Of a stretch of 64,000 nt of DNA, positions 12,941-21,910 are shown in pieces. The stretch comes from Pteria penguin (taxonomy: Eukaryota > Mollusca > Bivalvia > Pterioida > Pteriidae), in NCBI GenBank assembly GCA_035048485.1, contig CM068593.1, positions 1,039,001 through 1,103,000 of the forward strand, in the 5' to 3' direction. The translations under genes and the position numbers were made by a program. Under the pieces are notes generated by a model. The model made no database searches, was not told where the DNA came from, and was given only the letters and a program-made list of their open reading frames with translations. How positions within the stretch are numbered: position 1 is the stretch's first letter; each line of letters starts with the position of its first letter.

Positions 12941-14060
12941 ATGTCTACATCAATAAACCCTGGTGCCTTCAGCCCAGGAGGTTGTAGATACCGGATAAGC
13001 TTTCCGTCCTTGTTCAGGATATGTATCCTGTTGTTCGTGGTGTCGGTGATGAGGACGAGGCCACTGTTATCAGTACTAATGTCCACCATGTCGAGTAATT
13101 CGGTATCGGATGCTGTATACTCGTAACGTAGACTATGGTCTGTCCCAAATGTTAATACTTTGTGTTTGTCACAGTCACACAAGCCGGCGTGGCCTAGTGG
13201 TATCGCGTCGGACTCCTGATCGGGAGGCCGGGGTTCGAGTCCCGCTCTGGTCATGCCGGTGTCCTGTCTTTCGGATAAGACAGTAAAAACCGAGGCCCCG
13301 TGTCGTGGTATGCATGGCACGTTAAAGATCCCTCACTGCTTCGGGTGGGTCCGTTGCAAAGGTCAAAATTTGTATGCCCCGCATCAGGCAGATGCCGTCA
13401 CCATATACGTGAAATATTCGTGGTGTGACGTAAAACAAAAATCAATCAATCAATCAATCAATCACGGTCACACACATACAGATCACCGTTGATATCATTC
13501 ACTGCTAGTCTACCTGGGAATGTGAACAAGCTTTGATCAAACTCATGTATAATGTCCCCCGCCTTATGGTACTGGATGACTCGGTGTTCATCCCAAGGAT
13601 ATATCACGATGACGTCACCATTACGTAAGCAGCAAGTGCCCCACTGCCCCACTGTACTGTGTAGATACTAAGGTCGTGAATCTCCATGACGTCACTCCCC
13701 TTGACGCTGACACAATACGGTTATCGTTGACGTCACTAAATAGGATGTCTCCCAATAGATTAACCGTGACGTTATTGAGGTCGAAGTCAGTGGTAATGGT
13801 ATCTTTCACTGTGCCTTCACGGTCCATTAGCTGTAGACGTGAATCACCAGTTCTCACCCAGGCCAGACCTGATGATGTGGTACAGGCGATGAATGGATAA
13901 TCATACCCAGGATTAAAAGAAGATATTACGAATGGTGTGGATAATAACGCTGTACTGGTCAGGTTCCCGATCATTGTTATGATAGCCTGGTCATTGATTA
14001 TACCAGGATTATAGCTTGAAGGTGAATGCCGAGTAAGTGTTGGAAGAGCTGCCATATCAT
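12941..14060 (-). pseudogene. NHL-repeat (TRIM-type) pseudogene fragment
   Basis: On the minus strand this encodes a diverged copy of the NHL propeller of the TRIM gene at 17916-19450. It begins at the equivalent of MAALPTLTRHSP, includes TTSSGLAWVRTGD, and ends at PPGLKAPGFIDVD where the gene continues for about 20 more residues. B-boxes and coiled coil are missing; homology stops abruptly at 14060. The frame is broken near 13640 at a repeated GCCCCACT, and a complete SINE is inserted at 13182-13461. The residues still resemble the intact copy closely, so decay is fairly recent. It lies in copy 1 of the segmental duplication. A truncated functional product is unlikely. Confidence 0.88.
13182..13461 (+). 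repeat. tRNA-derived SINE, family A (inside pseudogene)
   Basis: Full-length element with A box GTGGCCTAGTGG, B box GGTTCGAGTCCC, a conserved body (CTTTCGGATAAGACAGTAAA, GATCCCTCACTGCTTCGGGT, ACCATATACGTGAAATA) and an (ATCA)n tail. It is bracketed by a 13-bp target-site duplication, TCACAGTCACACA at 13169-13181 and TCACGGTCACACA at 13462-13474. The same target, uninterrupted, is seen in the paralogous TRIM gene at about 18205-18220, which gives an empty-site control. It interrupts the NHL reading frame. Confidence 0.92.
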
Positions 14061-14061
14061 T

Positions 14062-14215
14062 TATCTTTTATCGCCCAAGATATAAATGGGGCTGACGTTG
14101 TTCTGAGTCCCGTTTCTAGTGGTCAATGTATGTCGACCGTAAAACGTTGTCACAAGACCACACCACCTCTTGTTCAGATAATCAGATCATTCTACGGACA
14201 AAGCTGTACACGAGG
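14062..14215 (+). repeat. Duplication boundary repeat, copy 2
   Basis: This segment repeats 10496-10660 (shared landmarks: CCAAGATATAAATGG, TCACAAGACCACACC and CATTCTACGGACA). It begins directly after the broken end of the NHL pseudogene and so marks the junction between the two copies of the segmental duplication. The function of the segment is unknown. Confidence 0.65.
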
Positions 14216-15287
14216 GAGACATCAAAATTATCAACGACCTAATAAATACTAATATTTATGATAAACGTGAAGATTTTGGATTTCCTATTGTAAATTTTCC
14301 TTACTTCAATGGCGATGTCCCTCGACTCCCATCATATGGTATCTATATATCTCAATTAGTTCGATTTGTCAGAGGCTGCACCGATGTTTTGGACTTTCAT
14401 AAACGAAATTTACAAATTACTACTAAGCTTTTAACTCAGGGTTACAGATATCACAAGCTAAGAACAACATTCGGCAAATTTTTTCAGATCTTATTCAGAA
14501 CTTCTATCTAAATTTGGAAATATTTCTTCTCAACACTATGTATCCAATAGAATTTCCCATGCTAATTTTTACGGTGAATTCGTATATAAACTAGGGAAAG
14601 TAAAAGGCTCCGATAACGTTATTTTATCATGTAATAAAATAGTCAAATGTCTTTTAAATAGACAATATGACATTGAGATCATCAAAAAGACTCTAGGTCT
14701 TGTATTTGGCCCCTCTACAGCCTTATGCAGACTTTTACTTGAACGTTGCACGCTGACTAACAGGGCGGTGGGGACTATATGACGGGCCTTGTCCAAACCT
14801 CTTTCAGAGGAAACATGGTCCTGAACCTTGTCCCCTCTGACTGTTAGTCGGGACTCCTACAGATTTAGGCTCTTAGCTCGCTTTCAGACTGGCAGAGCAC
14901 GGTTATCATGTTGATGTCGCATATATTTTTATACCACTATGTGTTTTACAATACCTTACGTGTTTATATTTTATGACCTCTCAAAATGCGATACCTGTTG
15001 ACCCTTGTTCTTTACATGGAGGATTATTTATAAAACTTTAAATGCACGTCCTTTGATTGTTCTGTTGTTATGGTGAGTGGGAACGTGGGCCAGTAAACCG
15101 GTTAACCACACCATTTGTTTGGCTTTTGTCAAATTAAATGACCATCCTAAGTCGGTATCGTAATTGCACTACAATCAAATAATTTTGTAATGTGTTATAT
15201 GTGCTAGTATATTATTTATATTCATGTATTGTATAGCTCCATGGTGACTTCTGCCACATTACTGAGCCAGTAAATCCTCTTTTTACT
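14216..15287 (+). mobile_element. Retroelement fragment, RT-associated ORF remnant
   Basis: From about 14225 the plus strand reads KREDFGFPIVNFPYFNGDV, then SYGIYISQLVRFVRG and LTQGYRYHKLRTTFGKFF. After a frame shift near 14480-14490 it continues with NFYGEFVYKLGKV and stops at 14779-14781. From memory, this FPIVNFP...SYGIYISQLIR...KLL.QGYR series belongs to the C-terminal part of reverse-transcriptase ORFs of retroelements abundant in corals, lancelets and bivalves. The catalytic YxDD region is not present, so this is a 5'-truncated, frame-broken remnant. The rest (to about 15287) looks like the element's 3' region, ending in a segment also found inverted at about 3925-3995. Copy 1 of the duplication lacks it. 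Confidence 0.65.
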
Positions 15288-15746
15288 TACTGTCCGAGCC
15301 ATTCACTCTGGAAACTGGAAAATCTGGATTTTCAGTTATTCATCTTCAGAATAATTTCAAAAAGGCAAAACCATTTGATAGATCTTCTTTAGTCGTAACT
15401 TTTGGTGTATGCTATATGTTTGTATAAGAGAAGCGTTCATATTATATAGAAAAATATCAAATTTAGATAGGGCGATTTCCATGTAAAATTTTGACGTAAA
15501 GTCGCCAAGTTTCCCATAGATTCAGTGCTAAAGACGTCACGTCAAAATTAACATAGAAAACGCCTAATCTAAAATATTTTTTTCCCTATAAAATACGAAT
15601 GTTTCTTCGTACAAACATATAACATACACCAGAAGTTACGACTTAAAAAGATCTGTCGATTGATATTAATTTTGGAAAACTCTTTTAAAGATAAATAAGT
15701 GAAGATCTAGATTTTTCCGTTTACAAAGTGAGTGGCGCGGACAGTA
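15288..15746 (+). mobile_element. 459-bp TA-flanked foldback MITE, copy 1
   Basis: Non-autonomous DNA element with inverted ends CTGTCCGAGCCATTCACT and AGTGAGTGGCGCGGACAG, flanked on each side by TA. Nearly the whole element is an imperfect palindrome, with an internal pair around ATTTTGACGTAAAGTCGCC and GACGTCACGTCAAAAT. A second copy is at 46064-46527. The paralogous site in the other duplication copy (10670-10671, a single TA) lacks it, so it inserted after, or was lost from one copy following, the duplication. The TA duplication suggests a Tc1/mariner-like transposase acted on it. No ORF is present. Confidence 0.85.
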
Positions 15747-15769
15747 GTTCCTTTTTACTTCTTCCTTAA

Positions 15770-17640
15770 ATCTTTATAAAAAATGTTTACTTTATGTTTT
15801 AATTTTCATATATATCTGTATGTTATAAGAAACAAAAATATTGCAAAGGTAAGGCATCGTCATCTACTCTACAAAAGTATCATTCTCCACTAAAACGATT
15901 TGTGACCGAAAGATCCCGGGTTCGACACCAGCCGTGTGTACACGATGTCATCTTTTTCATATAGAAGTCAAAATCGGTGCCCATTGCCACGGTACACGTG
16001 GCATATTTAAAGTTCTCTCATTGTTCAAGTGAGTACGTTGCAAAGATTTAATTTTCTATGCAATATATCAGGCAGGTGCAGTCACTATATACATGCCATA
16101 ATAATCGTGCAACAAAGAATCTGACAAGGGGTGGGGATATTCTCTAAATATAAATTTGAATTTGACACTGTTTTCTTGGAGTCTCATCCGAAAAACAGGA
16201 AACCGGAATGCCCATAGCGGCAGTCGAACCCGCCATCTCTAACCAGGAGCCGATCACATTATCTATTGAGCCACACCGTCTCAGTTTACAAGAACAGAGC
16301 TAATTCAGTGGTGTTCGTAGTGATCTCACAGTGTGACATGGGATCTTGATTTTCTCATCCGAAGGATAGCATGCCGGTATGCCCACGGCGTTAGTTGAAC
16401 CCGGGACCTGCAGGACAGAAGCCGACCACCTGATCCACTGTACCACTCCGGCTCCACTAGACAAATTACCCCCCCCCCCTTCCCCCTCCTTGCGACAAAA
16501 ATGTGGAGACAAGCAATAATTCATCTCTTTATGACAACCTATGAGGCATTCATAGAGCAGGTATAATCCTAGGTGCTATTTACTATTATAGAGGTCTAAG
16601 GTCAAAGTCAAGGTCACAGTGACCTAGTTTTTGTACATGACACATCCCCTCCCTATGCACCCACATGTAAGATTTGATAAACCTAGGTGCTATGGTTCAA
16701 AAATTATGCTCAGAACACGAAGTGGCCCAGGTTTTACTATCAAAGAGGTCGAAAGCCAAAGTCAAGGTCACAATGATCTAATTTTGGTACATGACACATC
16801 CTCTTCCCATGATGCATCCACATTTGTTTTGTCATAAGAAATAGGAAAATATGCGGTTTAGGGGTGAGGATCTGAACCAGGTTTGAGATAAATGAAGATT
16901 TCTGAAATGGGAAAGAAGGGGGGGGGGGGGGGGGGTTGACCCTGACAATCCCCAACTTATGCCATACAACCCGTCTTGTCATGGGGAATCAAAAAATACA
17001 TACATTAGGGCTGGGAATCTCAACTCTTTTTGAGATAAACAAGGTTTTACCATCACGGAGGTCAATGGTCAAGGTCAAAATCAAAGTCATAGTGACCTAA
17101 TTTTGGTACACAACACATTGCCCCCTATGATGCATTCAAAGAACGGGTAAAACAAGGTTATACCAAATGTGTCTATTGTGTCCTTGACTTTTGACCTATT
17201 ACCTTTATTCAAGGTCATGGCACGATTGGATCATAAGTAACAATTCTGTGAAATATTATTGATATTCGTGCACAGGGTGAAAGGTTATAGCCCGGACAAT
17301 GTTTTAATTACTGTATCTACTATCACATTGACCTTTGACCTATGACCTTGGTTCAAGGTCATGACACACCCTTCGATACTACGCAACAATTCTGTGAAAT
17401 ATTATTGAAATCCGTGCACAGGGTGAGATTTTTATGGCTCGGACAATAGAAGTTATGGCTCGGACAATGTTTGGTGGACAGATGGACAGACAGGGTGATT
17501 CCGAAACAACCCCTCCCCCCCCCCCCCCAACTTTGTTTGCGGAGGTTATAATTACTGTGTCACATTTCTCCTGATAATGACAACTTTTGGATCATCAGGG
17601 AGATATATGAAATTTTAGTACGGTATTAAGTTATAGGATT
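15770..17640 (+). repeat. Segmental duplication block, copy 2
   Basis: Direct counterpart of 10690-12580 with the same order of landmarks: GAAACAAAAATATTGC, two minus-strand tRNA-like heads at about 16185-16290 and 16352-16465, GTCAAGGTCACAGTGACCTA at about 16605, a G-run at 16918-16935, and GGATCATCAGGGAGATATA. Copy 2 has an extra internal repeat of the GTCAAGGTCA/ATTGAAATCC unit around 17200-17470. No gene is credible; the frames of 68-80 codons run through homopolymers. Confidence 0.8.
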
Positions 17641-17867
17641 GTTGAACTTTGTTCAATAAACTGGAATAGAAATAGACGTGAAATGACAGTATTTTATTGT
17701 TAAATGTAATCTGTAAACTTCATAATATATATAAATGTATTGTATATATTGTCATACATTGTAAGTCAGCAACAGATTCAGAAATTGGAAACGATTTCAA
17801 TTTGCGGCTAGATAAGTTCCAACATAAATCAATACACACATCTTATATGACTATTATAAACTTTTTC

Positions 17868-17873
17868 TTTATT
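17868..17873 (-). promoter_or_regulatory. Polyadenylation signal of TRIM-NHL gene
   Basis: AATAAA on the minus strand, about 43 bp past the stop codon of the TRIM-NHL gene, in AT-rich sequence. Position and sequence fit a cleavage signal; usage is inferred. Confidence 0.6.
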
Positions 17874-17915
17874 TGATATTTAAATACATTTGTAATTTTA
17901 TGTTTTCCGTCACAT

Positions 17916-19450
17916 TCATTGGTATTTCACTATTTTCACTTGTCCTTTATACTCCCCGATCCACGCGTTTCCCTCACTGTCTACATCAATGTACAATGGC
18001 TTCTTCAATCCAGGAGGTTGTAGATGCCGGATAAACTTCCCGTCCTTGTCCAGGATATGTATCCTGTGGTTCACAATGTCGGTGATGAGGACGCGGCCAC
18101 TGCTATCAGTACAGACGTCCCACGGGTAGAATGATTTGGTATCGGATACTGTATACTGGTAACGTAGACTATGGTCTGTCCCAAATGTTAATACGCTGTT
18201 GTCACGGTCAGACACATACAGGTCATCGTTGATATCATTCACTGCTACTCTAACTGGGAATGTGAATAAGCTTTGATCAAACTCGTGTATAATGTCCCCG
18301 GCCTTATTGTACTGGATGACTCGGTGTTCATCCCAAGGATACGTCACGACGACGTCACCATTACGTAAGCAGCAGATTCCACACGGCGTGTACTGTGTAG
18401 ATACTAAGGTAGTGAATCTCCATGACGTCACTCCCTTTGACGCTGACACAATACGCTTATTGCTGATGTCATTAAATAGGATGTCTCCTAATAGAGTAAC
18501 CGTGACGTCATGGAACCTGAAGTCAGTTCTGATGGTATCTATCACTGTGCCGTGACGGTCCATTAGCTGTAGGCGTCTATCACCAGTCCTCACCCAGGCC
18601 AGACCTGATGATGTGGTACAGGCGATGTATGGATGATCATACCCAGGATGAATAGAGGATACCACGACTGGTGTGGATATTAACGCTGTATTGGTTAGGT
18701 CCCCAATCATTGCCATCATATTCGGTTCGTTAATTTCACCAGGTTTATAGCTTGGAGGTGAGTGTCGGGTTAGTGTGGGAAGAGCTGCCATATCATCGAG
18801 TTCAAGTGTGCAGTCCAACAGACGGATATCGTTACCTTCCTTTAAATCATCTAATTTGCTGATACTTGTTTGGAATTTCTCAATTGCGTCATTGATAGTT
18901 TGTTCTTGTGACTGAAGCAATGTTTCTGTTGAGTTTTGGATTTTCCGGAGCTCGTTGCGCACCTTTGTCAAGTTCTCATCTACCGCTGCATGAAGTCTGG
19001 CAGCATGGGTATCCAAGTCATTGTCAATCTTCTGAATGCTTGTTGTATAGTCTTGTCTCATTTGTCTAGCTTCCTGAAGAAGTATCCGCCATTTTGTCAA
19101 ACTTTCCTTAAAGGGACCTTTCAAGTTTTTTGTAACGCTATCTTTCTTTGCACGGAGAGCATCCTCAATATTGATGATATCGTGTCCTTTGTGTGATGTT
19201 ATGGCACATTCTGAGCAACATGGTTTCTTACATCTCTCACACCAATACATATATTTATGTCCACTGTGTTTCGGACACATTGTTTGTTCTTTTTGGGAGT
19301 AGGTACATACTTGTGATGCGGCTTTTTCTTCTCGTGCTTCTCTTTACACGTTGTACATAGAGGGTCATCACAGTTCTGGCATTGGTATTTTGCTGGGTTA
19401 TCACAGAATTCACAAGGAACCGCTTTCAGGTAACCAGAAGCTTCTGCCAT
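17916..19450 (-). CDS. RING-less TRIM: B-box / coiled coil / NHL
   Basis: Adaptor-type protein of the TRIM2/3/56-like group common in bivalves. The first 170 bases read MAEASGYLKAVPCEFC with a B-box 1 (CEFC, CQNC, CTTC, then H residues, about residues 13-46). The next frame, open from 19280 to the stop, gives B-box 2 (CPKH, CERC, CSEC, HKGH), a helical coiled-coil stretch of about 110 residues, then an NHL-type propeller of about 290 residues (for example VAVNDINDDLYVSDRD, VCTDSSGRVLITDIVNHRI), ending KGQVKIVKYQ. There is no RING, so E3 activity is not expected from this chain alone. The two parts lie in frames offset by -1 at the AAAAA of CCCAAAAAGAAC (plus strand T5, 19290-19294); one missing A would explain it. 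The minus strand has TTTTATAGTTTGATGATCAG just before the ATG, a possible 5'-UTR intron acceptor. No intron within the coding region. Whether the shift is real or a sequence error cannot be decided here. Confidence 0.88.
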
Positions 19451-19886
19451 TACTACTGATCATCAAACTATAAAATATAATAATATAGAACAATAAATTA
19501 TAACCCTGCTATAATTGAACTATTATTAATAGTCTATTTCACTGTGAAGGGGAAAGGGGGGGGGTTGAGGCACGATTGGGAGAATAGATCATACATATCT
19601 ATTTATATTTTTGCCATACATATCTCTGTTCACAAAAATAGTAATATCCATTATTAATATGCAAAAATTGCATACTATATTTATGATATATAGTAACACA
19701 ATATAACATTATAAAGAGTAGAATATAACTGTACAATAAATCTAGATATATTCGAAAGAACATTATAATGTTACATACTTCCATGTTTTATACATGTATT
19801 TGATATCATTATTGATATAGAAGTTGTAAATTGTTTACAAATACCATCTTTCTTGTATAAAGAGTTTTCCCTACACACAGACACAC

Positions 19887-19942
<56 letters not shown>

Positions 19943-20367
19943 GAAAGAAAACAACCACCATTGTTGCAATGGAAATTTCCATCAAAAGGAAACCCACCAC
20001 GTTTTCTCTTCAAACGCCACATTTACAATGGACAATTCTATGAATGTACAATAAATCTGTTTTTTTTTTCATAATTAGGAGTATAAAAACTGTTATAATG
20101 AGGTCGGTTTAGGAGGATCAGAAAAGGAGGGGGAGGGGGTAGTGTTGAAGTGAATCCCGTGATACATCCCAGCCTAAAGGATGTTTACAAGAAATTAAAT
20201 ATATTTAGATACAGTGATTTATCAATAAGTCACGATACAATAAAAATAGTCAAATATAGTATTGGATCATTATACATCAGATATGAATATGAAAATTTCC
20301 TGAATGAGAAATGCATTGATATACAAAGCGTTACCACTTGGACTGAGCAGGTTATTTTTTAGTACAG
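19451..20367. other. AT-rich spacer with (CA)n
   Basis: Upstream region of the TRIM gene. It is AT-rich, with a (CA)n microsatellite at 19887-19939 that creates spurious frames on both strands. I see no gene and no clear promoter element. Confidence 0.6.
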
Positions 20368-20377
20368 ATGTACTTAA

Positions 20378-20659
20378 GCCAGTGTAGTCTAGTGAATAAG
20401 GTGCTCGGCTGGTGATCGAGAGGTCCCGGGTTCGACTCCCGCCCTGGGCACACCGATGTTCTGTCTTTCGGATGAGGCAGTAAAAACCGAGGTCCCGTTT
20501 CACGGTAGGCGTGGCACGTAACAGATCCCTCACTGCCTCGGGTGGGTCCGCTGCAAAGGTCTAAATTTCTGTGCAATGCATCAGGCAGATGCCGTCACCA
20601 TATACGTGAAATAATCGTGGAGTGACGTAAAACAATAATCAATCAATCAATTAATCAAC
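20378..20659 (+). repeat. tRNA-derived SINE, family A
   Basis: Complete copy: tRNA-like head with GTGTAGTCTAGTGAATAAGG and B box GGGTTCGACTCCC. The body is shared with the copies at 13182 and 32641 (CTTTCGGATGAGGCAGTAAA, ACCATATACGTGAAATAA), with an AATCAATCAATC tail. It is flanked by a perfect 10-bp target-site duplication, ATGTACTTAA at 20368-20377 and 20660-20669, so this is a clean, fairly young insertion. Confidence 0.93.
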
Positions 20660-20669
20660 ATGTACTTAA

Positions 20670-21327
20670 AACTTAAATTCTGAAACGTTTAATTTGTAGT
20701 GTAATAGATAGCTCCTATAGATTCTGATTTAAGTCACACGCCTGTGGTTATAGAAGAAATCCAATGTACAATAAAACATGCGTATACTTGGTGAGTTGAC
20801 TTTTGTCAGCTCAAAGATGTTTAGCAAATCCTGAACCACCCCCCCCCCCCCATCCCCAATTACTACTGCTTCTTACGTTTACAAATTAAAACTTAAAACA
20901 TGAAACTGAATCGCCACTGACCCCCCCCCCCCCCCCCCCCCTCTCCCCGCCTTTTATTCCGTCGACTGTATCTTTGATTAAATCTATATTAATGTGCCTC
21001 ATGTCTTACCTGCAGATTCTTCCAGGTTTTGTGATAAGATTTCGCTCTTCTTCTTTCTTGTTCAATGGCGTTTATTTAGTTACGTGGTAAAATAGAGATA
21101 TTATCTACTATTTTTAACTTATGACGTCAGAATATATTAAATCAAATCGAAAGTGAGAAGACAAGAAGAGGCTAAAATGAACCTTGTTGGGGTGAATTTA
21201 ATTTAAACGGTATTTTACCCATGGAATCGATGCACATCAATATTCGCTGGAAACTTATAAGAATTTATCTGTTTTCGCTTTGAGAGATTCCCACGGAACG
21301 TGTCTATACTCGTGTTTAAATGCCTAC
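20670..21327. other. Gene-free spacer with C-runs
   Basis: AT-rich with two poly-C tracts (about 20838-20851 and 20921-20941). No reading frame or motif of note. Long C-runs are prone to error. Confidence 0.5.
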
Positions 21328-21851
21328 GTGCTTCACGATAATGTACACAAACAACTTGTCATTGAGAGTATCTAGACGGGGACCTATAGGTCTACAGCGA
21401 TAACTGTGCTCATCAAGCTTTAAAAATAAACCAAAGCAAAGATTTCATTATCAAATTATAAGGGTGTTTATTTGTTCCAATACATACCAATATACATTTA
21501 AATGACCGTGTTTTAAACATCATAATAAGAGTCTATGTAGCTTAGCAGTAACGTCCACGAACACGTTGAGGGGAGGTATATGTATATGGGTGTGGGATTG
21601 AATCACACTTCATCATTTTATTTCCACCTGGAACAGATTGCTTTATCTACGTATGTGTGCATGTACGATTAATCAGTTCATTGTAATTCTATTACATCAT
21701 CTATTTGTTGTTAAATTTGATTAAATATAAATAAACACAAACAAACTAATGAATAATTGTATGAAAAAGAAACAGACGAAAATAATCTAAAGAAAATAGA
21801 AACTATTTAAAACAGAAGACAAACCAAAACAAAAAACAAAAATAAAACAAG

Positions 21852-21910
<59 letters not shown>

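Noticed and set aside
13183..13260. SINE heads as functional tRNA genes
   Set aside because: A and B boxes are present, but the heads are fused to SINE bodies with target duplications and do not form complete cloverleaf stems.
12937..13320. 127-codon frame as an intact NHL gene
   Set aside because: Its first half is SINE sequence; only the second half is NHL, truncated before the end of the propeller.
19280..19295. Programmed -1 ribosomal frameshift in the TRIM gene
   Set aside because: The site is not a standard X XXY YYZ heptamer and a one-base homopolymer loss explains it more simply; left as a minor possibility.
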